From: Desulfobacterales bacterium
GTDB taxonomy: Bacteria > Desulfobacterota > Syntrophobacteria > B119-G9
DNA length: 19,918 nucleotides
Reading direction: 5' to 3'
Assembly (NCBI GenBank): GCA_026992215.1
Contig: JALXAI010000265.1
Span: 1 to 19,918, forward strand
The stretch's first letter is position 1. Each line of letters starts with the position of its first letter. Below the pieces are notes generated by a model. That model was not told where the DNA came from. It saw only the letters and a program-made list of their open reading frames with translations, and made no database searches. The position numbers were made by a program, and so were the translations under genes. Positions 7,306 to 14,007 of this stretch are shown here, piece after piece.

Positions 7306-7908
7306 TTATATTTCTCCTTTTTCCCCTCGTTTGAGTGTAAGGGTTATTTCTTTCCTTATTTTCTTGTTTGTTGCTGGATCTATAACCGTTTGTTCAATTA
7401 TTACCCTATCGGAAAGTATCTGTTTCACAACGCCACCTGGCCCAACAGGAGTTCCCGGCTTGATAATGTATCCCTTTCCCGCGGGATCCTGTATTAGAGC
7501 CCTGTTACCCAGGTGCCCCCAAACAATAGCTACAAGCCCTCTTTGTAATTCCACAAACGATAGCTTCTGTAAAGGAGTCAGCGGAAGCATTTTCCTCCCT
7601 TTTTTTCCTCTGGCCAGCATTTTCAGAAGAAAAGGCTTGAAAGGATCTATTCTACCCTTCGGATTGTAATAGAATGGTTCGTCCAGAGATATGCTCACCA
7701 GTTTCATGTACGTGGAGCCCTCTCCCCTGCTCTTGATTTCAGAGGTTTGTGATGGAAAAGGAGCCGATTTCAGGGTTTCCGGTTTTTTCTGGTTGTTACC
7801 GGCTTGAACTGGCGCAGCTGATCCTCCGGTAGCGGAAGCTACCACAAACGCCAGCGATAATGCTACTATCCCTAAAACTACCCGGATTTTAGAAGGTTTC
7901 GAATTCAT
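7306..7908 (-). CDS. pilP: Type IV pilus assembly protein PilP
   Basis: PilP links the inner-membrane PilN/PilO complex to the PilQ secretin in the periplasm. The 200-residue protein has an N-terminal hydrophobic segment (about 9-26), a flexible region rich in Pro, Gln, Lys and Ser (about 33-60), then the conserved GRIDPFKPF segment (about 85-93). The C-terminal beta domain follows, with LTPLQKLSFVELQ, a DPAGKGYIIKPGTPVG stretch and VKQI. Unlike the lipoprotein PilP of Neisseria or Pseudomonas, no cysteine follows the hydrophobic segment, so there is no lipobox; anchoring is probably by an uncleaved helix. An AGGAGA site lies within the last codons of pilO and 8 bases separate the genes. Confidence 0.93.
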   Translation of the reverse strand: MNSKPSKIRVVLGIVALSLAFVVASATGGSAAPVQAGNNQKKPETLKSAPFPSQTSEIKSRGEGSTYMKLVSISLDEPFYYNPKGRIDPFKPFLLKMLARGKKGRKMLPLTPLQKLSFVELQRGLVAIVWGHLGNRALIQDPAGKGYIIKPGTPVGPGGVVKQILSDRVIIEQTVIDPATNKKIRKEITLTLKRGEKGEI

Positions 7909-7916
7909 CGTCTTTA

Positions 7917-8546
7917 CTATCTCCTCTTCCTCTTCTTTTTCTTATTCTTTTTCGGGGGAGATTCAATATATCTGTAAGTAACGGCAGTACACTTTGTTTT
8001 TAACAGTACTTCGTCGTTTTGTTCTCCTGCTCTAACCATCGAAAGGTTTCTTGCCGAAACTATTCTCTCCAGATGGCTTAGCTTGTCCAGGAATATGGCT
8101 ACCTGATGATAAGTACCTCTAACTTGAATATCGATAGGTATCTCGGCATAAAAGTTTTTCGGTTGCTCTTTCTTGGGTTTGAACAACAAAAACTCGAGCC
8201 TGGCTTCCGTTCCTGACCTGGATATGCTGTCCAGCAACGAAGGGATTTCCTTGCTTTTCGGCAGAAGATGCGCAACGACTATTAAACGCTTTTTTTCCCT
8301 TGCGAGCTCTTTTTTGAGTTTTTTAAGTTCCCTTGACTTTCTCTTCAATGTCGCGAGACGCTGTTGCATCTGCTTTATGTTTTTTTCCAGCGAAGTGATC
8401 TTTGTTTCATTTCCCTTATATACGGAATAGTAGAATCCTCCGCCTATCAAAAGTACCGTAAGTATCACGATCAATATTTTTTGAGGTGCCGGCAGATCAA
8501 CAACTTTTTCTGATAATCCAGAAAATGTTTCCGAGATTTTCTTCAT
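7917..8546 (-). CDS. pilO: Type IV pilus inner-membrane protein PilO
   Basis: PilO pairs with PilN to form the inner-membrane alignment complex. The 209-residue form has a short cytoplasmic N-terminus, one transmembrane helix (about 22-42), a long periplasmic coiled coil rich in Lys, Glu and Leu (about 48-95), and a ferredoxin-like domain with LLPKSKEIPSLLD and VRGTYHQVAIFLDKLS, both family hallmarks. The frame opens four codons earlier at a TTG, but ATG at 8546 has GAGG exactly 6 bases upstream and is preferred. The C-terminus is strikingly basic: after IESPP nearly every residue is Lys or Arg. A 76-base gap containing a perfect palindrome separates it from pilN, the only loose junction in the operon. 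Confidence 0.93.
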   Translation of the reverse strand: MKKISETFSGLSEKVVDLPAPQKILIVILTVLLIGGGFYYSVYKGNETKITSLEKNIKQMQQRLATLKRKSRELKKLKKELAREKKRLIVVAHLLPKSKEIPSLLDSISRSGTEARLEFLLFKPKKEQPKNFYAEIPIDIQVRGTYHQVAIFLDKLSHLERIVSARNLSMVRAGEQNDEVLLKTKCTAVTYRYIESPPKKNKKKKRKRR

Positions 8547-8581
8547 AATAATCCTCAAAAAAACCGGGTTCGAATTTCCTC

Positions 8582-8595
8582 AAAACGGCCGTTTT
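8582..8595. repeat. Perfect 14-bp palindrome between pilN and pilO
   Basis: AAAACGGCCGTTTT lies in the 76-base pilN-pilO gap. As RNA it could fold as a five-pair stem with a GGCC loop; as DNA it is a symmetric site. No T-run suitable for termination follows directly on the minus strand, where GAGG comes next. Confidence 0.4.
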
Positions 8596-8622
8596 CCAAC
8601 AGCTCATTTCGGGTTTACACTT

Positions 8623-9249
8623 TTATTTTTTCTTGCCTTTGACCTTGGTTCGACTATTTTTGGCATTGGCCTTCTTTGCAAGCATTTCCTTAATTTCCGA
8701 AGGGGTCCTGAAGTAGAACCGCAATTTGAATGACCTCAATTTTCTTCCAGCAATAACCTTCTGGGCAGATTCAATAAGATTTACCCTTCCGTAGCCCACA
8801 TAGATGGATTTCTCAAGGTTTCTCATGAACTGGGATATGGCTTCGTTACTGAGGGCTATACCTTTTATCGTTATGGCCTTCCCTTTTTCCTGCAGGGCGT
8901 TAAACCATATTTTTTCTTTCGGCACGGTCTCCGTAAGCATCGCAAGGATACGTACCAGAGCGTCCCTGTTTTTCTGAAGCTGCTTGATAATTTCGATTCT
9001 TTTGAGAACCTGTTCTTTATTTCTTTTAAGTCTTTTAAGACGGGCATCCACTCCTTTGTATTTAGCCAGTTCAGTTCGAAGGGCCTTAGCTTTTGGTTGC
9101 AACTGTCTTATCTTACTTGACTGTCTGAACCAGAGAAAACCAACAACAACAATGCACAGGAGCACAACAAATACGTAGGCCAATAACTGCCTGGTTCCTG
9201 TTTCTCTTTTTGCTTGAGTTCTTACCGGTAATAAATTGATGCGAATCAT
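8623..9249 (-). CDS. pilN: Type IV pilus inner-membrane protein PilN
   Basis: PilN spans the inner membrane, binding PilM in the cytoplasm through its N-terminal peptide and PilO in the periplasm. The 208-residue protein begins MIRINLLP, the conserved INLLP peptide that docks in the PilM groove. One transmembrane helix follows (about 23-42), then a coiled coil (about 46-95) and an alpha/beta periplasmic domain with the ITIKGIALSNEAISQFMRNLE stretch. The tail is rich in lysine and ends KGKKK, similar in character to the tail of PilO. Its ATG overlaps the pilM stop as ATGA, indicating coupled translation with its direct partner. Confidence 0.95.
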   Translation of the reverse strand: MIRINLLPVRTQAKRETGTRQLLAYVFVVLLCIVVVGFLWFRQSSKIRQLQPKAKALRTELAKYKGVDARLKRLKRNKEQVLKRIEIIKQLQKNRDALVRILAMLTETVPKEKIWFNALQEKGKAITIKGIALSNEAISQFMRNLEKSIYVGYGRVNLIESAQKVIAGRKLRSFKLRFYFRTPSEIKEMLAKKANAKNSRTKVKGKKK

Positions 9250-10304
9250 TTTTCGTCAACCCTTCGGAGTCCTAACCCAATTGAAATTGCCATTTGGGGT
9301 GCAATGTAAGATAGATACTCTAAGTCAAACTTATCAGGATCTATTTCCAAATTGGCCAAAGGATTAAAATGTTCAAGTGATATTCCAGTATCTTTAGACA
9401 GCAGAAGATCAAAACCGGGCAGCCTGGCCGATCCTCCGCTGATTATAATCTTGACAATCTTGTCTTCGGGATAGGTGGCATAAAAGAAGTCAATCACTCT
9501 TTTGATCTCTATAGACCATGCTGAAGCCGCAGATACGAAAATATTTTCCAGCTCTTGCTTTTCTATTTCACCCACCGCTTCTCCCAGTTTAATTCTTTCG
9601 GCTTCCTCGTAGCTGACCCCGAACTTGTTCTGGATATCGTGAGTAATCTGGTATCCGCCCGCTGACGCATCCCTTGTGAAAAGCGGAGAGCCGTTTTTCA
9701 CCACATTTATGTTCATTTTGGTGGCACCAATATCAATCAGCGCCACGCAACCTTCTTCGGGAGGATAATTCAGCTCGTAAGCGTTTTGAAGTGCGAAAAA
9801 ATCAACATCAATTACCCTCGGTTCAAGGCCGGCTGATTTGAGCAGGTTGGAATATTCGTCAACAATATCTTTCTTGGCGGCAACCAGGAGAACTTCGCTA
9901 TTCTTGGGACGTGACGGTGCCTCTCCAAGTGTCTGATACGATATATTAACTTCTTCCATGTTGTACGGAATATACTTGGTGGCCTCGGCGTAGATAAGGT
10001 CATCCAGTTCCCTCGCGGGCATGGTGGGGACTTCTATTTTCTTGATGATAACCGAGAATCCGGAAATGGAGGTGGCTACACCCTTTTCTTTGATTTTTAA
10101 GTTTTCCACCAGGGAACGTATTGTATCCGCTACAACATCGTGGTTTCGTATAACCCCTTCACTTATAGCGTCGGGCGGCAGAAGCGCCATACCGACATTC
10201 CTCAAGTTGTACCCGGTTCTCTCCTCGGTAAGTTCGGCAATTTTTATGGAATACGATCCAATATCCAGTCCAATTAACCCCTTTTTCTTGCCAAGTCCAA
10301 ACAT
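9246..10304 (-). CDS. pilM: Type IV pilus assembly ATPase-fold protein PilM
   Basis: PilM is the cytoplasmic actin/FtsA-like protein that binds PilN and connects the pilus motors to the alignment complex. In 352 residues the actin-fold motifs are visible: phosphate-1 LIGLDIGSYSIKIAEL (10-25), a second phosphate loop ALIDIGATKMNINVV (188-202) and the adenosine loop IISGGSARLPGF (287-298). The SHS2-like insert lies between about 45 and 150 and includes VPTMPARELDDLIYAEATKYIP, typical of PilM. It is the first gene of pilMNOPQ and overlaps pilN by four bases. Its mRNA probably begins about 300 bases upstream at a strong promoter. The ribosome site (GGTGAT region) is modest. Confidence 0.96.
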   Translation of the reverse strand: MFGLGKKKGLIGLDIGSYSIKIAELTEERTGYNLRNVGMALLPPDAISEGVIRNHDVVADTIRSLVENLKIKEKGVATSISGFSVIIKKIEVPTMPARELDDLIYAEATKYIPYNMEEVNISYQTLGEAPSRPKNSEVLLVAAKKDIVDEYSNLLKSAGLEPRVIDVDFFALQNAYELNYPPEEGCVALIDIGATKMNINVVKNGSPLFTRDASAGGYQITHDIQNKFGVSYEEAERIKLGEAVGEIEKQELENIFVSAASAWSIEIKRVIDFFYATYPEDKIVKIIISGGSARLPGFDLLLSKDTGISLEHFNPLANLEIDPDKFDLEYLSYIAPQMAISIGLGLRRVDEK

Positions 10305-10604
10305 TTAATCACCATCTCTAAAGGTAAAGATTATGTTAGCTCCAAAAGGTGTTACCCGGTTGATACGTTCGCTATATCAAATTAGCCAATCGCAAAAACA
10401 AGGTTTGTGCGTCCGGTTGTTCCTGATAAAAGCCTGAAATACTTTTGAAGTCAGTATTCTTGACAGAGACCTTTGAGGATATTGGTAATTCAACCCCGAA
10501 AACCCCTTTCACCAAATTGTCAGCCCCAGCAAAATTGCCCGGCCAGAAATCTTGCCCCTAATTATGTAAGCCCCGATATCTTTAGTGTCATACATTACTT
10601 ACAC
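10305..10604 (-). promoter_or_regulatory. Long untranslated leader of the pilMNOPQ transcript
   Basis: If transcription starts from the promoter at 10612-10640, about 300 bases of RNA precede pilM. I find no supported gene here; the plus-strand reading frame across it runs into glgA antisense and resembles no family. Small stems can be drawn: TTGATA/TATCAA (10360-10365 with 10375-10380, nine-base loop), an 8-bp stem with one mismatch at 10391-10411, AATACT/AGTATT (10438-10443 with 10453-10458), and TTGGT/ACCAA (10482-10486 with 10511-10515). The heptamer CAACCGG occurs twice on the minus strand. The conserved pieces of the c-di-GMP-I (GEMM) riboswitch are not recognisable. It could be an unrecognised regulatory RNA or simply a long spacer. 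Confidence 0.4.
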
Positions 10605-10611
10605 GTTTTAC

Positions 10612-10640
10612 ATAATAAAATGCCCAGTTTATCATGTCAA
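10612..10640 (-). promoter_or_regulatory. Near-consensus sigma-70 promoter for pilMNOPQ
   Basis: On the minus strand TTGACA (10640-10635) is followed after exactly 17 bases by TATTAT (10617-10612). This is the best promoter match in the window: a perfect -35, a -10 differing from TATAAT at one position, and ideal spacing. It points at pilM, with a predicted start near 10605. It lies beyond the glgA stop, so the pil operon need not depend on read-through from glgA. Confidence 0.75.
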
Positions 10641-10733
10641 ATAATTTTGTCCTTTTTGCCTTCCACTATGTCTATGCCACCCCGCGCGAACCGCTTGGTT
10701 TTTTCACTGAATAACATTAAATGCCTTGTATTC

Positions 10734-12197
10734 TTAGAGTTTTGCTTTTCGTTCCGAGACCGATTTCTCATACAGCTCGATGTACTTTTTTGCAGATTTT
10801 TCCCAGCTGAAGTCTTCCTCCATGCCTCTTAGCATCAGCTCTTTCCACTTGCCCCTGTCATCGTAAAGCTTTAACGCCCTGAATACGGCTCCAAGAAATG
10901 CTTCCGGATCATAAGGAGCAAATTTGAACCCGGTTCCTGTGTTTGTTTCCGGATCATAATCCTGTACCGTATCGTCCAGGCCTCCGGTTGCTCTGACCAC
11001 TGGCACGGTACCATATCGCAAACTGTATATCTGGTTTAATCCACCGGGCTCATACCTCGACGGCATAAGAAATATGTCAGCACCGGCCTCTATCTTGTGA
11101 GCCAGCGCGTTGTCGTAAGCAATCCTTATCCCGACCTTGTCGGGATATTTCTTTGACAGATCCATAAAATACTTATGATACTTCTCCTCTCCCGTGCCGA
11201 GCAAAACAAAGCCAACATCTCTGGCAAGGATTTTATCCATTACCGGCGGATAGAGGTCAACGCCCTTCTGTTCAACCAGGCGGGATATTACCGCCAAAAG
11301 GGGCCTATCAAAAAGCTTCTGGGGTAACCCGTAGACGTCCAGAAGTTCTCTTTTGCATTTTTTCTTTCCGCTTAAATCCTTTTTGCTGTAGTTTGCAGCA
11401 ATGAGAGGGTCTGTCTCCGGATCCCATATTTCGTAGTCAACTCCATTAAGTATACCCACCAGCTTGTGACTGTGAGCTCTCAAAACACCGTCCAGGCCGA
11501 ACCCGAACTCGGGGGTTTGGATTTCCTTGCTATGCCTCTGACTTACCGTGTTCATGGCATCACTGTATATGATACCACCTTTCATGAAATTTATCCGTCC
11601 CCAGTATTCGAGGCCTTCCGGCACGAACAGTTCCCACGGCAGTCCGGTTAAGGAGTAGACATCTACGCCAAAGATACCCTGGTAAGCGATGTTGTGAATT
11701 GTAAATACCGCTGCAACACTATCAAAATAATGCTTATCAACACCAAAGCGCATCATTGCCGGTATAAGTGCGGTTTGCCAGTCATTGCAGTGGATCACGT
11801 CCGGACTTAAATCGACAGCCTGGCACCAGTTGATTACCGCTTTACACAAGTAAATGAAACGCTCAGCGTTGTCGAAATAGTCTCCTTTAGGCGTGCCGTA
11901 AAGATTGGTCCTGTCGTAAAATTCATCCCGTTGCACAAAATAGATGGGGATCTTGTGATCCAGCCATCCGTGCCTGATGTCAGCGGGCAAAAAGCGACTT
12001 CCCAGGGACACTGCAAGATCTTGAATACACACAGGAAACGCCTCGGTATAACGCCTCACCGAAGCATAGTACGGCATGATTACACTTACCTCGCATCCAA
12101 GTTTCTTCAACGCTACGGGAAGGGAACCCGAGACATCAGCGAGTCCTCCTGTCTTCGCAAAGGGATAAACCTCAGAAGTCACGAAAAGAACTTTCAC
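10734..12197 (-). CDS. glgA: Glycogen synthase GlgA (ADP-glucose type)
   Basis: GlgA transfers glucose from a sugar nucleotide, normally ADP-glucose, to growing alpha-1,4-glucan (family GT5). The 487-residue length and GT-B fold match bacterial GlgA. The N-terminal KTGGLADV (15-22) binds ADP-glucose, HCNDWQTALIP is at 136-146, and FTIHNIAYQGIF at 165-176. SRLVEQKG (305-312) supplies Arg306 and Lys311 for phosphate binding, and RYEPGGLNQ (381-389) carries the catalytic Glu383. The C-terminal TGGLDDTV motif is present. The start is GTG at 12197, giving the canonical MKVLFVTSEV opening; an AGGAGG lies about 12 bases upstream and AGGG sits directly before the GTG. No other glycogen gene (glgB, glgC, glgP) is in the window, and it is monocistronic on present evidence. 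Confidence 0.96.
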   Translation of the reverse strand: MKVLFVTSEVYPFAKTGGLADVSGSLPVALKKLGCEVSVIMPYYASVRRYTEAFPVCIQDLAVSLGSRFLPADIRHGWLDHKIPIYFVQRDEFYDRTNLYGTPKGDYFDNAERFIYLCKAVINWCQAVDLSPDVIHCNDWQTALIPAMMRFGVDKHYFDSVAAVFTIHNIAYQGIFGVDVYSLTGLPWELFVPEGLEYWGRINFMKGGIIYSDAMNTVSQRHSKEIQTPEFGFGLDGVLRAHSHKLVGILNGVDYEIWDPETDPLIAANYSKKDLSGKKKCKRELLDVYGLPQKLFDRPLLAVISRLVEQKGVDLYPPVMDKILARDVGFVLLGTGEEKYHKYFMDLSKKYPDKVGIRIAYDNALAHKIEAGADIFLMPSRYEPGGLNQIYSLRYGTVPVVRATGGLDDTVQDYDPETNTGTGFKFAPYDPEAFLGAVFRALKLYDDRGKWKELMLRGMEEDFSWEKSAKKYIELYEKSVSERKAKL

Positions 12198-12239
12198 CCC
12201 TAAATCAGTCCTCCTGTCGCAAGAACTCGAACTACCCTC

Positions 12240-12257
12240 TAGCCGCCCTACCGGCTA
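12240..12257. repeat. Short inverted repeat in the glgA upstream region
   Basis: TAGCCG (12240-12245) pairs with CGGCTA (12252-12257) across a six-base loop, in the predicted 5' leader of glgA. It could be a small leader hairpin or an operator half-site pair. Confidence 0.25.
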
Positions 12258-12281
12258 ACCAACATCAACGGCTTTCTCTCT

Positions 12282-12311
12282 AATATACTAGGAACGAAAC
12301 TTAAAATGCAA
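12282..12311 (-). promoter_or_regulatory. Possible promoter for glgA
   Basis: On the minus strand TTGCAT is followed after 18 bases by TATATT, about 85 bases upstream of the glgA GTG. Both boxes are near-matches and the location between two divergent genes is sensible, but AT-rich background keeps confidence low. Confidence 0.35.
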
Positions 12312-12388
12312 AATATTAAACAGTATCAAACGGGAACCACCAAAGGCCGGCTGGTTGAAATCGGCCCGTTTAGATCGATGAATACTAC

Positions 12389-12394
12389 TATAAT
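12389..12394 (+). promoter_or_regulatory. Candidate -10 box for the radical SAM gene
   Basis: A perfect TATAAT lies about 95 bases upstream of the chosen ATG at 12489. No -35 box is recognisable at 16-19 bases upstream and there is no extended TGn element, so it is only a suggestion. The rest of 12198-12488 holds no supported gene. Confidence 0.3.
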
Positions 12395-12488
12395 TTGATT
12401 TCACACGCAAATGTTATGATTGTTTTATTTACGCAGTGGCTTTCAACGGAAACCAAAATATCGTATACTTCAGCCCAGAGGATACCTA

Positions 12489-13763
12489 ATGCGAGTACCC
12501 AGGTTAGTGTACGCCGACGAAAACGGACAAATCTATGACCATCCATTTCTTGAAATGGCAGGTAGCAGTGCGGGCAGGAATCGAGTACCCACAGAAAAAG
12601 AACTCATACCCATGCCCGAAGGAAGTGAACTCTTCCTCCTCCCGGGGCGATTTCCCCTGGGATTTAATCGGCAAAAAAATCGGTTTGAAGTTTTAGAAAG
12701 TAATCCTTATTCTCCAGGAAAACAGATCCAGGCCGTTGCTGCCTTCATGGCCCCCGCACATACACAAATTCTTACCGCTGCGTACAGCACTTCCCCCGGG
12801 GCTCCCGTTCTTCCCCTGTTTTCTTACACCGCGGTGGGATGGCTGGATGGCAGGTTCTGGGTCTGCGGAGTGCGGGTGGATAAAGATACCAGGCAGGATA
12901 TCAGGTTTTTTGATCCGGAAAATATAAAACACGAGGTCAGAAAAAAATTGAAAGAATATCCGGACAATCGCCTGGTTAAACATCTTTCAAAATGTGCCCT
13001 GACATACGGGTGCCCCGCAGCGAACAACTACTTTCTGGAGCGCTGGGAGGCTCCTCTTCCTACCTCACCTTCCTGTAACGCTTCCTGCCTCGGTTGTATA
13101 AGTCTCCAGAAAGAAAGCGGGATCTGCGCAAGCCAGGAAAGAATATCCTTTGTGCCCACCCCGGAAGAGATAGAACAGGTGGCCGTGCCCCACCTGGAAA
13201 AAGCAAGCAGAGCTATCGTAAGCTTTGGCCAGGGATGTGAAGGAGAACCCTTGATGCAGGGAAGTACCCTCGGTAGCGCCATACGCAGGATACGAAAACG
13301 TACGAACAGGGGTACCATCAATCTGAACACCAACGGTAGCCTCCCACATGTGGTCTCGTCGCTGCTCGACAAGGGGCTTGACAGCATAAGGGTAAGCCTG
13401 AACAGCTGTCGTGAAAACTACTTTAACGCTTACTACAGACCCCGGGGCTACAGTTTGAACGAACTTAAAGAATCTCTTAAAACGGTTAAAAGCAAAGGGC
13501 GTTTCGCATCCATTAATTACCTATGGCTACCGGGCTTAAACGATGAACCGGATGAACTTGAACGAATGTTGAGTTTTATTGAAGAGACAGGCCTCGATTT
13601 GATTCAAATGAGAAACATAAATATAGACCCCGAGTGGTACCTCAAAACGATAGAATTCAGAAAGCAAGGAAAGCCATTGGGGTTGCGAAAGTTCATGGGG
13701 GAAATTTCCTCTCGCTTTCCCAATGTCAGGTTCGGTTACTTTAATCCACCCCTGTACCCGTAA
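12489..13763 (+). CDS. Radical SAM protein of unassigned function
   Basis: The protein has 424 residues from ATG 12489, which is preceded by GAGG 7 bases upstream; the open frame extends 23 codons further to a TTG with no ribosome site. About 190 N-terminal residues form a domain I do not recognise, starting RVPRLVYADENGQIYDHP. The radical SAM core follows: CNASCLGC gives C196, C200 and C203 as the CX3CX2C cluster ligands, SFGQGCEGEP (245-254) is the GGE-equivalent SAM-binding strand, and NLNTNGSLP (278-286) and IRVSLNS (300-306) are later core strands. Further cysteines at 169, 175, 213, 250 and 307 are candidate auxiliary ligands, but no SPASM pattern ends the protein. The core resembles MoaA/NirJ-type enzymes in layout. 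No substrate or peptide gene is adjacent: glgA diverges on the left and mraZ starts 244 bases to the right. I do not assign a function. Confidence 0.88.
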   Translation: MRVPRLVYADENGQIYDHPFLEMAGSSAGRNRVPTEKELIPMPEGSELFLLPGRFPLGFNRQKNRFEVLESNPYSPGKQIQAVAAFMAPAHTQILTAAYSTSPGAPVLPLFSYTAVGWLDGRFWVCGVRVDKDTRQDIRFFDPENIKHEVRKKLKEYPDNRLVKHLSKCALTYGCPAANNYFLERWEAPLPTSPSCNASCLGCISLQKESGICASQERISFVPTPEEIEQVAVPHLEKASRAIVSFGQGCEGEPLMQGSTLGSAIRRIRKRTNRGTINLNTNGSLPHVVSSLLDKGLDSIRVSLNSCRENYFNAYYRPRGYSLNELKESLKTVKSKGRFASINYLWLPGLNDEPDELERMLSFIEETGLDLIQMRNINIDPEWYLKTIEFRKQGKPLGLRKFMGEISSRFPNVRFGYFNPPLYP

Positions 13764-13784
13764 TAATCGAAATTTGCAGACCAC

Positions 13785-13802
13785 TTTTATCCACCGATAA
13801 AA
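13785..13802 (+). terminator. Weak AT-rich hairpin after the radical SAM gene
   Basis: TTTTATC and GATAAAA pair perfectly around a CACC loop, 21 bases after the stop codon, and a T-rich stretch (TTTTTAATTTT) follows about ten bases later. With only one G-C pair the stem is unstable, so termination here is doubtful. Confidence 0.25.
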
Positions 13803-13919
13803 AATTCTACCTTTTTAATTTTGCCCGCGATGTGTATCTAGCGATATTTAACTTTTATTTCAAGGTGTTACCAAGGTTTATCCATGTAACAGTCATTACG
13901 TTATTTTGAGTAAATTTAG

Positions 13920-13949
13920 TTGACAAGGTCATTCTATAGGTGGTAGAAA
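13920..13949 (+). promoter_or_regulatory. Promoter for the dcw cluster (mraZ promoter)
   Basis: A perfect TTGACA at 13920-13925 is followed after 18 bases by TAGAAA at 13944-13949, predicting a start near 13956, roughly 50 bases before mraZ. The -10 is imperfect. The arrangement, with GTGG repeats beginning at the -10 and continuing from +1, matches an MraZ-autorepressed promoter. Confidence 0.55.
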
Positions 13950-14003
13950 GTCCATAGTGTGGTAAAAAGTGGCTAAAAGTGGTTAGAAGTGGCAAAGGGG
14001 TGG
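13940..14003 (+). promoter_or_regulatory. MraZ operator: ladder of GTGG repeats
   Basis: GTGG occurs at 13940, 13959, 13969, 13979, 13989 and 14000. Four copies are exactly 10 bases apart, separated by A-rich spacers, with a fifth at 11 bases. MraZ of E. coli and Mycoplasma binds tandem TGG(G/T)-type repeats at this helical spacing upstream of its own gene. Here the repeats run from the -10 region through the predicted +1 to within five bases of the mraZ start, overlapping its ribosome binding site. This fits autorepression of the dcw cluster. Confidence 0.75.
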
Positions 14004-14007
14004 CAAC

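Noticed and set aside
8500..8607. 36-codon minus-strand frame (starting MSCWKTAVLR) overlapping the start of pilO
   Set aside because: It has no Shine-Dalgarno sequence, is out of frame with pilO, and has no recognisable features.
10525..10545. Sigma-54 promoter (TGGCCG...TTGCT) in the pilM leader
   Set aside because: The distance between the GG and GC elements is one base too long, and sigma-54 sites rarely tolerate that.
10305..10604. c-di-GMP/cGAMP (GEMM) riboswitch in the pilM leader
   Set aside because: A GGACGCA-like segment and a GGGTAAC-like segment occur on the minus strand, but the required order, the GGCAAACC element and the tetraloop receptor pieces are missing.
10473..10832. 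Plus-strand 119-codon frame in the pilM-glgA gap
   Set aside because: It runs into glgA on the opposite strand, lies antisense across the likely pil promoter, and its product resembles no protein family.
12420..12488. Upstream TTG start adding 23 residues to the radical SAM protein
   Set aside because: No ribosome site precedes it, the added residues are unlike a structured N-terminus, and ATG 12489 has GAGG at ideal spacing.
13785..13890. DnaA boxes and a replication origin (TTATCCACC at 13787, TTATCCATG at 13878)
   Set aside because: Only two imperfect boxes, no dnaA or dnaN nearby and no AT-rich unwinding repeats. The first box is part of a simple hairpin.
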